From Fragilariopsis cylindrus CCMP1102 (lineage: Eukaryota > Bacillariophyta > Bacillariophyceae > Bacillariales > Bacillariaceae): a DNA stretch of 64,000 bases. Below are positions 10,978-21,722 of the stretch, in pieces. The position numbers and the translations under genes were made by a program. Each line of letters starts with the position of its first letter. Position 1 is the stretch's first letter. The notes beneath the pieces are model-generated. The model was not told the origin of the DNA. It made no database searches and worked only from the letters and a program-made list of their open reading frames with translations. The stretch is from the NCBI GenBank assembly GCA_900095095.1, contig FMBT01000458.1, positions 1 to 64,000 on the forward strand. The letters run 5' to 3'.

Positions 10978-12264
10978 TCATGTTTTTCTTCTTGGTCGTC
11001 CTCGTTTGCGAGGTGCAGGAACAGTAGGGGTAGTAGTAGTAGTTCCCCCCTCCTTTTCGTTTTTCGAAGCTGTATCTACGTTGGAAGATTTCGCTTCTTT
11101 CTTTACGGACTTAGTGGTAGTTGTATCGGATTTTATACCACCACTATCACTTATGATTGTGTTTTTTGTCGTACCTACTTTGGTGGTATCCATTACGGAC
11201 GCAGCATCTACGGTGTTGATAGTACTATCTATATTTCCAGCGTTTTTCTTTGCAGGTGGCTCATCACTGCTTGTTGTCGACTTTCTTTTTTTCCTTATAC
11301 TACTGACGGGATCGTCTTTTATTTTGATATCTAATACTTCTTTATCAGGAGTTTCCGACCTGGTAACATTATTATTTGCCATTGTTGCTGCTGCTGCTGC
11401 TGCTGTGGAAGTGCTGCTATTGACATCGATATTGTTTCTTCCACTTCCTGTCGATTCATTTACTATTTCGGCGGTCGTAGCTGTAGCGACGACAATCGTA
11501 GGATCAGAAATAGACGTACCAGTTGTTGGTATTGTCGGTGCTGATGCTGCTCTTATTGTTGATGAATCGGACGAAAAAGGTTTTTCTGGAATTGTAGATA
11601 GATGTGTTTTTGTTATTGTTGTTGTTGTTGTAACTCCTCTCGCCGCCACCGTTGATGACGATAATGACGTCATTGAAGATAAAGGAAACGGTGCGGGGGG
11701 AGTAATACGAGTAAAACTTTTGCAACTATCAGAAAACCATCTAGAATCTGCTGGCAAACGTCGAGAGCTACTAGACGAAGTTTGTGATGACGAACCACCA
11801 CTCCCACCCCCTCCTAACCCTGAGATAGATGCTGGTGTTTCAACGAATGCATCCCAACCCTTATGGATACTACCATGGTTATAAGTGTCTTCATAATATA
11901 TTTCTTCCCCTCGATAAAGCTGTCGTTGTATATCAACCATAGTTGTTGTAGTTTTCCATATTCGTTCTTCTAACTCGGATGCAGTAAAAACTCGATTCGA
12001 TAGTTCGTTAGTTTCATCGGTAGTTAAAGCATAATCATGGCGGAAACGCAATTGGGGACCCCATACAGATTCATCAGCATTGCTATCATTGATGCCATCA
12101 TTTTTATTGTCCTTAACAGAGCCGTCGTCCGGTAGCTCGTTGTTGTTATTACTACTCGTAACATCAGTGGTATCAACATCGGGTTGCCGTTGCTGTTGTT
12201 TTCTCCATTTCCTTTTCAGCAGCAAAGGAATAGAGACTCCTGATGGCTTTGATAAGTGTTCCAT
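10978..12264 (-). CDS. EAF6: EAF6-like histone acetyltransferase complex subunit with AT-hook
   Basis: 428 residues, single exon. Residues about 97-142 match the EAF6/MEAF6 family: a helix with QRQLYRGEE, then EDTYNHGSIHKGWDAF, which parallels the animal stretch ending in YGNIIRGWD. Family members are small subunits shared by NuA4 and HBO1/MOZ acetyltransferase complexes and act in chromatin. This protein is about twice the usual length. Added parts are an N-terminal basic region, a long Ser/Thr/Asn-rich middle and a C-terminal AT-hook (KRGRPRRK, residues about 420-427), a minor-groove DNA binder not part of the core family. The long plus-strand frame over the same bases is its shadow. The family call is firm; the AT-hook role is inferred. 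Confidence 0.8.
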   Translation of the reverse strand: MEHLSKPSGVSIPLLLKRKWRKQQQRQPDVDTTDVTSSNNNNELPDDGSVKDNKNDGINDSNADESVWGPQLRFRHDYALTTDETNELSNRVFTASELEERIWKTTTTMVDIQRQLYRGEEIYYEDTYNHGSIHKGWDAFVETPASISGLGGGGSGGSSSQTSSSSSRRLPADSRWFSDSCKSFTRITPPAPFPLSSMTSLSSSTVAARGVTTTTTITKTHLSTIPEKPFSSDSSTIRAASAPTIPTTGTSISDPTIVVATATTAEIVNESTGSGRNNIDVNSSTSTAAAAAATMANNNVTRSETPDKEVLDIKIKDDPVSSIRKKRKSTTSSDEPPAKKNAGNIDSTINTVDAASVMDTTKVGTTKNTIISDSGGIKSDTTTTKSVKKEAKSSNVDTASKNEKEGGTTTTTPTVPAPRKRGRPRRKT

Positions 12265-12901
12265 TTCTGTTAGATTGAATGTACTTGTATGATTTTCTAC
12301 TTTCGTCCCTTGCAGCTTGTTGCTTGGTTCATTACATTCATTGGAGTATGTGTTGTGTTATGGTTGCTTGTCGCGCTACTGTCCAGCAGTATTCTTGCCA
12401 CACTAACTACTGTACTACAATGTACTGTAGTCCTAGAATACTTATTATACGTATTGTGCTACGGTAATACTGTAACTTACTAGAATACTTGTTATACGTA
12501 TTATTTAATGGTATGAAATAAACAAAAAAAATACTCAATCGAGCTCCACGCGCCAGGATTTATCTGAAAAAAAAGAAAGCTCGTAAAAAACACCTGTTAT
12601 TTTATTGCACGATTGCTTTCGGCGGCAATGCTTGTATTTTTTTTCGCACTGTTTCGCTTTGTCGTACAAACACTACGGAGAGGGTACCAGAGCGAGGATG
12701 CGTGTCATGCTGAGAAAAATCAAAAGCAAAAGATAAATTTTTATTGTTGCGAAAAACTTTGATCACGCGTTGTTTGCGTGTTATTATCTCATAACACGAT
12801 AAACTACGCGTTAATATTTATAATCAACCTGAAAACAATAGAATTGTGATCATAATTCAGAATACTAATTTAAATTAGAATCAACCAAGAATTATTTCAT
12901 C
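12265..12901. other. Divergent promoter region with a 23-bp direct repeat
   Basis: Lies between the EAF6-like gene (minus) and the HMG-box gene (plus), so it should hold both promoters. A 23-base unit at 12433-12455 recurs at 12480-12502 with one difference. No frame here looks coding. Confidence 0.6.
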
Positions 12902-14337
12902 ATGTCGTATTACGAAACTGTAGAAGATGAGGTAGTCAGTGAGGGCGAGGAGGAAAGCGAGGAGGAGGAAGAACCCGTCGTTGTTGTCCCTAAACGCCGC
13001 AAGGTAAAGAAGTGGAAGGTAAGTTATATTTTTGAAGATCTTCATTTTTGTGCCATTGTCGAGAGAACGATGGTTTATGGATGAAATGCAGAATTATCCT
13101 TTTATTTCAACTAACTAACACGACTGCCATTAACTTATGCTACTATAGGATCCTAATAAACCAAAGAGAGCCATGTCGGCTTTCTTTCTTTATTCCCAAA
13201 TCGAACGTCCTAACGTCAAGACTAACCATCCTGAAGCTTCCTTTGGTGACATGTAAGTTTATAAAATAAGTCATTGTCAGAAAATCATGTGTGTTCTCGA
13301 ATTATTTTATAAAGATGGCCATTTTGGTCGTTTATATGTTATGTTGTGTTTTTGATTGTTGGTGGAAAAAAAAGTGTGATGTGTGATGGTTGATTGATGT
13401 GTGTCGTGATGTTACCGTGTAATGTGAGTTTGACGCGAAGATACCATGTGTGATAAGATTGAGACTTTGTATTGATAGCACTAATCGTGGTGTTAACAGC
13501 GTTAACACTACACAACCACCATGCTGCGGCGCACACACATCGTCGTGATAAGGCTCAAAAACAACCGTAAAGCACTACTTCACGAGGAAGAACGAGTAAA
13601 ATTGTATTGTCAGTTTTTTCAACCTTCGTAGACTCCAGTACAAATTCTACGTGCTTCTTTTAGAACACTTTTTATTTACACTCGATTTTTCGGCGTTGTT
13701 TTCTCTCGAAAACAATGTAAATTTTCGTTCTTCGCGCGAATGTCGCGCGGCTCAAAAATATTATTTTGAATTCATGATTCAAATATTATTTGCAATCACG
13801 ACTTGAACGTGAATGCCTATTCACGAATACATACCTTTATGCCCCCAAACCTCAACAACCAAAAAATTTCATGACACCCATCATTTATTCTCTCACACCA
13901 CATCTTTCCCTTTCCAAATTACCTTTTCCAATATCAGTGCTCGTATCTTGTCAGCCCAGTACAAGGCCCTCACTGATAATCAAATGAAGAAGTGGACCAA
14001 GAAGGCCGAACTCGACAAGCTTCGTTACCAGGAGGAGATGAAGCATTATGTTCCTATGGAAGATCCAACTGGAGGTCCCGGAAAGAGAAAGAAGGCCAAG
14101 AAGGATCCTAACGCTCCTAAGAGAAACATGAGCGCTTACTTCTTGTTCTCGGTTCATATCCGTCCCACAGTCAAGGAAGAAAATCCTGAAGCAACCTTCG
14201 GTGACATCGCACGTATCATCTCTGCCAAGTACAAGGCACTTGATGTTGATACCGACAAAAAGGATTGGGAGGCAAAGGCTGCCGAAGACAAGATCCGGTA
14301 CCAGACTCAAATGGAGGCATACCGCGCAGGATTGTAA
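12902..14337 (+). CDS. Double HMG-box protein (HMGB-like)
   Basis: Three exons: 12902-13018, 13149-13252 and 13938-14337, joined at GTAAGT...AG introns in a consistent phase, giving 206 residues. The first 39 residues are a Glu-rich acidic stretch followed by a basic PKRRK patch. HMG box 1 covers about residues 40-107 and box 2 about 129-202; both open with the signature DPN(K/A)PKR.MSA and hold the Trp and Tyr core residues. Such proteins bend DNA and bind chromatin without strong sequence specificity. The acidic tail is at the N-terminus here, whereas vertebrate HMGB1 has it at the C-terminus. Intron 2 (13253-13937) is 685 bases, long for this window. Splice sites were chosen because they restore the box-1 helix across the join. 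Confidence 0.9.
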
Positions 14338-14929
14338 ACAATTATCAATTTTTTTCGAGTGAAAAAAAAATCGTCAAGTGAAAGAAGAAAGATACATAAT
14401 TTCATTCGTTTTGTTGTGGGACAACAACTTCATCCAAGCTATTTCTCGGGGGGAGTATTCAATACTCCTGTGAAATAAATCATTTGATACATTGTATGAT
14501 CATTCTATCGTATTCTATATTCGTATATAATTTAATTTTGATACATCATATCAATTGCTTGGGGAGTTTGTCCTACCGGGGGCGCAGAGGGATGGTTCCT
14601 TTTTTCTGTTGAGTCGTAACTAACTAACTACTTATTTATTAAAAAAAATCATTATATTTGTCAATACAGTGTCTGAGTTTATCTTTCTAACACTAATTGT
14701 AGTTCTAGTTTAGCTAGTTAAGTTTGAGCGTCATAGCTACAACTGAATTAAGTGCATTTTCGAATCGAATCATTATCGTAATTGCATTACGGTAGCTAGT
14801 AACAGTAAATTATCTTATAGCTTGCTCTAACGGAATAGTACTGTAGTGGATACTGCTGTAAAAGTGTGGAGATAATGATAGTTATTTATTACAGTAACTT
14901 AGACCGTTGTTACAGCTAGTAGTACTGTA
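14338..14929. other. Convergent 3' region
   Basis: Space between two genes that point toward each other. It includes a G6 run and a short inverted match around 14453-14470 (GGGAGTATTC / AATACTCC) that could act near transcript ends. Nothing else stands out. Confidence 0.45.
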
Positions 14930-15628
14930 TTAAGCAATTTTATCTTCTTTTAATCCTTGAGATAATGATGCTATTTGGTACGTAAAGAATCCCATAATAG
15001 ATGGAATTTCTACTAATCCATATACACGTAATTTACCAACAAATAAAAGTAATAGAATCAAAAAAGCAAATCTAGCCTGACCGACACCTGCACCCTGTAT
15101 GGCACCAACATCATCAATGGATGCGCCGATTGTACCAACAAATTTACCAAGTCCGTACGTATACGCGACACCAAACATCGCACCAAATAGATACGACGCT
15201 GGTATAAATGGATTATCACATGCCAACCATAACATACTAGTAATTAATGCAGTAAAGAATGCAGTTTCAACAACTAATTCATTTTGTACACTATTATAAT
15301 TTTTGTCATTTTCTTCTTTCAACGATTGTTCATTTGATTCTGACATTTCTTTCATCAAATCACGTTGTTGTTGCCAAAAATTAATCTTGCTGCTATCACC
15401 ATCTCCATTATCTTCTACATTGTTGTCCATGTTTAATGCAAACGAAGAAACCGAACTGATGATTCTTTTACTATTACCACTACCGCGTATCAGTCTTAAC
15501 GACGAGGACGGCGAGAAAGAGGATATCGTAGATTGATGAAAGGAAGTAACATGGATTGCATTTTCTTGTATTATTCCGAAAACAACGAACGGAATCGTCA
15601 AACATGCAGCGGCGATCGTAGACTTCAT
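14930..15628 (-). CDS. CGL160-like plastid ATP synthase assembly protein
   Basis: 232 residues from the ATG at 15628; a longer frame upstream would need a TTG start. The N-terminus is a hydrophobic signal peptide (STIAAACLTIPFVVFG) then a Ser-rich transit-like region, as in bipartite plastid targeting. Four membrane segments follow from about residue 120. The C-terminal part, with AR..FLILLLLFVGKLR, then VEIPSIMGFFTYQIAS, parallels plant CGL160 (ELIPML.GFFTYK.A), which carries an ATP synthase protein I (AtpI-like) domain and helps build the CF0 c-ring. The N-terminal CF1-binding part of plant CGL160 is not evident. Family call is moderate, plastid membrane location is inferred. Confidence 0.6.
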   Translation of the reverse strand: MKSTIAAACLTIPFVVFGIIQENAIHVTSFHQSTISSFSPSSSLRLIRGSGNSKRIISSVSSFALNMDNNVEDNGDGDSSKINFWQQQRDLMKEMSESNEQSLKEENDKNYNSVQNELVVETAFFTALITSMLWLACDNPFIPASYLFGAMFGVAYTYGLGKFVGTIGASIDDVGAIQGAGVGQARFAFLILLLLFVGKLRVYGLVEIPSIMGFFTYQIASLSQGLKEDKIA

Positions 15629-15896
15629 ATTTCTTAGACTCAAAACTCAGTATGTACTCGTTATGATTGTCAATTTGTCTTCTTTTGTTACTACTTCTTG
15701 TGTGTTTCTTTGTGATTTGTGATGTTCAATGTTGTCGGTTTTCGTCAAGCAGACTGAGTTCCCGTGCGTTACGTGCTAATTTGATATGCCGGAAGAGGGA
15801 CAGACCATAATTCGAATATCTTTCATCTTTCTCATTATTTCCTTCGCATGAAATTTTTCTTATTATCACACTTACAACTTCCAAGTAGCCAACTGA

Positions 15897-17504
15897 ATGA
15901 GTGATCAAAGATCAAAGAGACCTCAGCTAGCTATTAGAACGATGATTGATCGAGTAGAGAAGTCAACAATGGTAGTAGGGCGACGTTGCTGCCAATACTC
16001 GCGACGGGGTTCTCTGCTGATTCTTTTTGTGATGATGATGGTTGGTCCTATCGTTACAGCTTTCAGACAACAACAACAACAACAAAATCAACAATCGTCT
16101 TTTTGCACACTTCAAGTAGCAAATCATCGAATTTCGTCCGTGATATTTGGTAATCACAATTTGAATCACCACATTCAGCTACATCATCAATCATCGAATA
16201 AACATACTCACTATCGTGCATCGACAACAATAACCACAACAACCGGATTACTTATGTCCAGTGGTAGTGATGGAACTTCAACTACAAGTACTCGAGCTCC
16301 ACCACGAACAGGATTTTCTCAGACTCTTTTAAATTGGGCATTAGAATCACCATTATGGAAGCTGCTGCTTGTTCCACAAGCAAGAGCGACTATGGTACGA
16401 ACGGCAGAAGCTAATGAAATTCCATGGACAGCAGCTAAAGAATGGATAAAAAATCAAATGGACGAAGAAGACGAATCATCAACATCATCATCGATTTCAA
16501 CAATTCACAACATTCCATCCTATTATCAAAAATCATTTCATGCATACGATACTGGGAACTTATCATGGGAGGCTGCATACGAAGTTGAAATTGCTAGTTG
16601 TGCTGTTGGTGCACGGAATTTTCCACTTTATGGATCCAAAGGAGAAGATGCATTCCGTGATGCATTCGAATCGGCATTGATAGAAGCTGGAGCAAAAGTT
16701 CCATCAATAGAAACAAATGCGAATAACAATGACAATGATAACAACGACGTTGTTCGAATTATTGATTTTGGATCCGGCACAGGTATGAGTACACGTCGTC
16801 TCGCAAAGAATTTTCCACAAGCACATTCGATTATCGGTATCGATTTATCACCGTACTTTATTAAAGTTGGTCGACGGCTTTTAGAATTAACTCCAACTAG
16901 CTTCCAAGAAGGTGGACCATGGGTATCAACTATTCAATCCGATGACCGGATCGAATATATATTGGGTGATGCTGCAAAGGCATCGAAATTGAAACAATTT
17001 AATAGTAATAAAGAAGACAAAGACAATAACACCAGCAACAATATCTATGCCGACGCTGTTAACATACAATTTGTTTTCCACGAACTTCCTCCTGATGCCG
17101 CACGTAATATGGTCGACGAAGCATTCAATTTACTTAAACCCAATGGTGGACAACTTTGGATATGTGAAATGGATTTTGAATCACCTGCATATGCAGCCCA
17201 ACGAGCTAATCCATTACTTTTTTCATTAGTTCGATCAACTGAACCATACCTTGACGAATACGCAGAAAGTATATCGGATTTATTTACGTACATAGAAACG
17301 AAATTTCAACACGTAAAAGTTGTACCAGCAACAGGACGGCACTTTGCATTAGTCGCAACAAAAGGACCAGGACCTAACAATAATAATAATGTTGATATTG
17401 GTATTGGTATGGAAGATTTAAGATTTGATGACGATGGTAATTATCGAGTTGATGATACTCATTTACCTACATTTCAATCAAAAACAGACGAAACAAAAAT
17501 CTAA
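15897..17504 (+). CDS. Plastid-targeted SAM-dependent methyltransferase
   Basis: 535 residues, single exon. A hydrophobic signal (SLLILFVMMMVGPIVTAF) ends in TAF followed by a Gln-rich stretch, the pattern used for plastid import in diatoms; translation may start at the first ATG or at Met25, which would put the signal nearer the N-terminus. The class I methyltransferase core begins near residue 285 with IIDFGSGTGMSTRR (SAM motif I), the acidic GIDLSPYF loop follows, then FVFHELPP and a late strand with LLKPNGGQLWICEMD. A helical N-terminal domain of about 120 residues precedes it. The substrate is not evident; small-molecule or pigment/quinone methylation is possible. Confidence 0.75.
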   Translation: MSDQRSKRPQLAIRTMIDRVEKSTMVVGRRCCQYSRRGSLLILFVMMMVGPIVTAFRQQQQQQNQQSSFCTLQVANHRISSVIFGNHNLNHHIQLHHQSSNKHTHYRASTTITTTTGLLMSSGSDGTSTTSTRAPPRTGFSQTLLNWALESPLWKLLLVPQARATMVRTAEANEIPWTAAKEWIKNQMDEEDESSTSSSISTIHNIPSYYQKSFHAYDTGNLSWEAAYEVEIASCAVGARNFPLYGSKGEDAFRDAFESALIEAGAKVPSIETNANNNDNDNNDVVRIIDFGSGTGMSTRRLAKNFPQAHSIIGIDLSPYFIKVGRRLLELTPTSFQEGGPWVSTIQSDDRIEYILGDAAKASKLKQFNSNKEDKDNNTSNNIYADAVNIQFVFHELPPDAARNMVDEAFNLLKPNGGQLWICEMDFESPAYAAQRANPLLFSLVRSTEPYLDEYAESISDLFTYIETKFQHVKVVPATGRHFALVATKGPGPNNNNNVDIGIGMEDLRFDDDGNYRVDDTHLPTFQSKTDETKI

Positions 17505-17895
17505 ATAATGATATAGTAACAAAGTCATTAACGAGTATCTGGTGATTTCAGAGTCTAGCTGGCTGAGACGATAATATTAGATATGGAATCAATCATACTG
17601 TAGAGCTGCTTCTCTTATTTCTATTATTAATGACAACGAAGAAATAAAATGGTTAGTCGTATTCAGCGCACTGCTTATATTGACATTCTATTCCATGAGG
17701 CAAAGTGAGACGGCAATCTAAGATGAAAGAATGGATAGCACCAAGACCTTCAATCTTACAGAAGGTATAGAAGATGCTTTCAATACAGAAAAAACATTCC
17801 ATTGTTTTGGGGACATTCGTCACAAATCTATGAAAATTTCGTATTATTTACTAAAAAAGTTATTAACAGCTCTACTACAAATATGTGCCATACTA
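17505..17895. other. Convergent 3' region
   Basis: 391 bases between the methyltransferase and the lumen protein, which point toward each other. No coding frame or repeat seen. Confidence 0.4.
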
Positions 17896-18717
17896 CTAGA
17901 GATATGGTAACTTTAATACCTGAACAGGAAGTCCCTCATTGGCCAAATAAACATACTTATTCCAGGATGTACCTCCAATGATATACAGTTCTTTCATTCT
18001 CTTAGAAAGTTCAGACTTAGTTGGTTTCTTTGCTCCCATTCCGAAGAATCCACCTCCAGCATTTTCTTCTCCTAATGCCTGTCTTGAAATGGATCCCATT
18101 TCATTTACAACTGCTCGTAATTGATCTACCTCCTTTTTCATATCTCTTGTTTTAGGACTGATACTATTATCTGAAAATTGTGATGCAAGTAAATCAAGTG
18201 CAACTAATACACGTGAATCTGAAAATGAACCAGCTAATGCAGCTCGTTCACTGATTCCACCATCAATTTTAGAACGATCTTTTTTACTTTTCTTTGGTGG
18301 TTCAACTAATGCATCCCTAATACCAGTCCAATCATCTTTTGCGATCATCGACTTTAATTTACCTTTATAGAATGAACCACCATCAAGAATCCGTGGTGAA
18401 TATCGTTCATATGCCTGCTCTAACGTAGCACGGCCTCTAGCATTAGCGGGATCAGTTGGTATCAACATAACTGTAGCCGCCGAAATTACCAAAGAAGAAG
18501 ACTTCTTTAGAAAATCAGCACGAGTGCCTGAATGGTGGCGATTGCGATATTCTTGTTCATTGTCGTCATCACTTTGGTCAGTACTAGTCCCTGAAGCCGA
18601 CAAAGACAACGACACGACACCAACAGCAGATGGAGGTGAAGAGAAGGATGTCACCTCTGTCGCTAAGACTGCTAGCAAGGCGAGATAAAAAATGTCTATC
18701 AAATTATTTATCCTCAT
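17896..18717 (-). CDS. Probable thylakoid-lumen protein, unknown function
   Basis: 273 residues, single exon. Targeting looks tripartite. A signal peptide (FYLALLAVLATEVTSF) ends in a Ser-Phe plastid motif. A Ser-rich transit part follows. Then comes a second hydrophobic segment (SSSLVISAATVMLIP) that ends in ANA before RGRATL, a typical lumenal cleavage site. The mature part, about residue 94 on, is helical and charged, with a four-helix look (KLKSMI.KDDW, the segment around RVLVALDLLA, KEVDQLRAVV). This recalls small lumenal photosystem-associated proteins such as the PsbQ type, but I cannot assign a family. The gene is divergent from the epimerase fusion gene. Confidence 0.65.
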   Translation of the reverse strand: MRINNLIDIFYLALLAVLATEVTSFSSPPSAVGVVSLSLSASGTSTDQSDDDNEQEYRNRHHSGTRADFLKKSSSLVISAATVMLIPTDPANARGRATLEQAYERYSPRILDGGSFYKGKLKSMIAKDDWTGIRDALVEPPKKSKKDRSKIDGGISERAALAGSFSDSRVLVALDLLASQFSDNSISPKTRDMKKEVDQLRAVVNEMGSISRQALGEENAGGGFFGMGAKKPTKSELSKRMKELYIIGGTSWNKYVYLANEGLPVQVLKLPYL

Positions 18718-19116
18718 GGTTGATGGTCAAGCAATTAATTATGAAAAAAATGAGGAGAAAGATACCATACCATACAATATTCAATATGCCGTCTTTTTCA
18801 TGTTTTTCTCACGATCTGCATGATGGTTTGTTTTTCTTGACATCAACATCAACTAACTTCAACCGATGACGTAACTTCGCCTTTTCACGTCCCCTTTTAT
18901 ACAGTACCTGCCCCTTTCAACTTTAGCTGCCCCTAAATCTGAAATCAGAACTGAGCGATCACAAAGCAAAACTTCATTGATTTATGCTTATCAACACAAA
19001 AAAAGCAAAAAGCGAACAAGTGAACACATCATATCTATCTTCAGGATCCCATCAAGAGTTACCATTTTACAAGGAATTAGTTCATAAGATTAATATCGAT
19101 ACAGTACAGTGGTATA
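18718..19116. other. Divergent promoter region
   Basis: 399 bases between the lumen-protein gene (minus) and the epimerase fusion (plus). A 63-residue frame at 18984-19175 overlaps the fusion start in another frame and is not supported. Confidence 0.45.
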
Positions 19117-21305
19117 ATGGAGAGAGCAAGTGCCTTAAAAGTAGACACTATCGTGGTGACGGACGAGGATGGTAAAAGCCAAAAAATCGAAGTATTTACA
19201 CTTCATCTTCGGAATAGTACAGGTAAGCACAAGCAATCAATTCCTGGATGAAAATGATGAGTGACGATACTAGTTCTAGAAGAAATTCCGTATGATGCTT
19301 GCATTATTATTTTTCGGCTGAAAAAAGATCTTTTTCCTCTTCATATACACGTTACGTATTGTGGTAATATATAGTTCATCTATCTTCTCTTGGAGCATGT
19401 ATTATTAAGTTCTTATCAAAGACACACGAAAACGACGACGATGGCGGTAACAAATTTGTAGACATTGTGGCAGGATATAAGGATGCTAAAACCTATTACG
19501 ATACGGGCAATTCACCATACTTTAATGCGATTGTGGGCCGAGTTTGTAATCGGATAAAGGAGGGAAATTTTTCATTAACAGACGACGACGACAACGACAA
19601 CGAGTACTCTATTTTTGTTAACAATGAACCAAATGCATTGCATGGAGGAAAGATCGGATTCTCTCATAAATTTTGGGATGCACAAATTATTAATGACGGA
19701 TCGGCTGTTGAATTTTCATTGTTAAGTCCTGATGGCGATCAAGGTTTTCCAGGAAGTATTATCATTACAGCTACGTATAGTTTAAGACCATCATTTTCAT
19801 CGTCGGGTGTTATGTTACAACTTGATATGAACGCTAAGTTACTCGAGCCAGAAGAAAAAGAGGAAAATGAAAAACAGCAATTAATACCCATAAACTTGTC
19901 AAATCATTCCTATTTCAATCTTGGTGGCAATAATGGTATATTAGATCATAGATTGAAATTGGAATCTGATTCATACACACCCGTCGACGAAAAAATGATA
20001 CCAACACGACAAGTTCAGTCATTAGATTCCGATATAGTTATGGATTTTCGTGAGGAACGTACATTGCGTGATGCCCTCGATGAATACGGTATTATTAAGA
20101 TGGGTCTTACCGAACAAGAATCGGATGAAAATTTAACAAAACGTAATTTTTCATCAGTATCAATTCCGTACGGAATCGATCATAATTATATTGTTCGTAA
20201 TCAACCTGGTATGTCCCTTCCCAAAGTTGGATCTCTTACATTTGGACGACGGAACTTAAGTATATACTCCGATGCACCTGGTGTACAGATATATACAGCC
20301 AATTACTTAGGTGATTCTACGAATTCTTCGTCAGAACGAGTTTGTAAGGAAACCTATGGACCTTGGAATGCAATCTGCTTAGAAACACAATACTTTCCGG
20401 ATTCAATCTGTAATACGGATAGTAGTAAGACAACAACATCATCATCGTTATCATCAGGTGATAAAGAATTTTGGGCTGGAAAGTGTCCAATTTTGTCTCG
20501 AACCAAACCAACGTACAAGCATACGGTAGTTTATCGTCTTGAGATGGACTACCCAAACACCGAAATTGCATATAATGGATCCGACACAGAAAGGAAGACG
20601 TATACATCGATTGAAGATATGTGGAACGATCAGGATTTATCTACATGGTACGCTCGTGCACAGGATTGGTACGAAGAAAATTGTTCCACAACAATTGATG
20701 GAGTTTTAGGTGGTATAGGTCATATATCAGATGTGGATTTAAAGGGTTCTCGTGACTTTTTACTAGAGATATTGAAATTGTCACCATTAAAAGAGTCTAA
20801 ATCAGGAGTCAAAAAGCTGGCCTGTGAATGTGGTGCAGGTATTGGTCGTGTTACTAAAGGCCTACTTCTTGACTTTGCGGACCGATGCGACTTAGTCGAA
20901 TCGTCATCTCGATTGTTAGGTGCAGCACCCGATCATGTTGGTGTTAATCAATCTCATAAATGTCGATTCTTTTGTTCGGTATTACAAGATTGGCAACCAG
21001 GAGTGAATAAGTATTCTATAATATGGATCCAATGGACGTTATGTTACTTGACGGATTTTGATATCGTCCAATTTTTGATACGATGTTCCGAGAGTTTAGT
21101 CGACGGTGGTTGGATTATATTAAAGGAGAATACATGTGCAGAGGAGGCTTTCGTCGTGGATGTGGCGGATGCTAGCATAACAAGATCACTTGAGTATTGG
21201 TTAGATCTTATTGCAAAAAGTGGACTACAATTGAAGCATATGACCACGCAAGATGATTTCCCAGATGACATCTACCCTGTACCAATGCTTGCACTTCAAC
21301 GGTAA
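19117..21305 (+). CDS. Fusion: aldose 1-epimerase + protein N-terminal methyltransferase (NTM1)
   Basis: Two exons, 19117-19222 and 19396-21305, joined by a 173-base GTAAGC...GAG intron; the product is 671 residues. Residues 1 to about 415 are an aldose 1-epimerase (galactose mutarotase) with its key residues: LHGG, NHSYFN and the catalytic Glu in CLETQYFPDS. Residues about 435-671 match NTM1/METTL11, which methylate the alpha-amine of proteins starting X-Pro-Lys: DGVLGGIGHIS, SAM motif CGAGIGRVTKG, WIQWTLCYLTD and DDIYPVPMLALQ are all present. No stop or splice signal separates the halves, so one bifunctional protein is predicted. There is no clear organelle signal, so the cytosol or nucleus is likely. 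The domain calls are firm. That the fusion is one polypeptide is read from the DNA and needs transcript support. Confidence 0.85.
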
Positions 21306-21722
21306 CAAATGATTGATTTTCTCCCCCTTTCAATTATATTATAGTAGTATTTCTACAGTCCAAGGATACAAATTTAACGAATGTAGATTTTGATATTGCT
21401 ACTTGTTTTGTCGATTTTCTTCTATGATATTTCCTATCTAGCACATTTTAGTTGACAATAAATACTTACTTAGCTGAGGATAATGATAAAAATTTAAATT
21501 TTGATCTTCCCCCAAATTCAAAATGGTATGTATGCGGATAAGCGACCAGTTTACCCCGAAACAACAACCGCCGACCACAAATAAAAATTCAAAAACGTCG
21601 ATCAAAAAATTTAACTGTAAAATACCTTCAAATTCATTCATATCTTGATGTGTCGAACAACAATCCTTTCCCCTGTGTTCTGAGAAGCAAGCAGATCGAA
21701 GCAATCTATATAGTATTACAGC
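21306..21722. other. Intergenic stretch, nothing recognised
   Basis: 417 AT-rich bases between two plus-strand genes. A minus-strand frame at 21438-21704 has no domain and no sign of being a gene. Confidence 0.4.

Noticed and set aside
10916-11884. 322-residue plus-strand frame
   Set aside because: It is the mirror of the EAF6-like gene: hydrophobic Val/Leu/Ala runs from antisense translation of Ser/Thr/Asn codons, with no domain.
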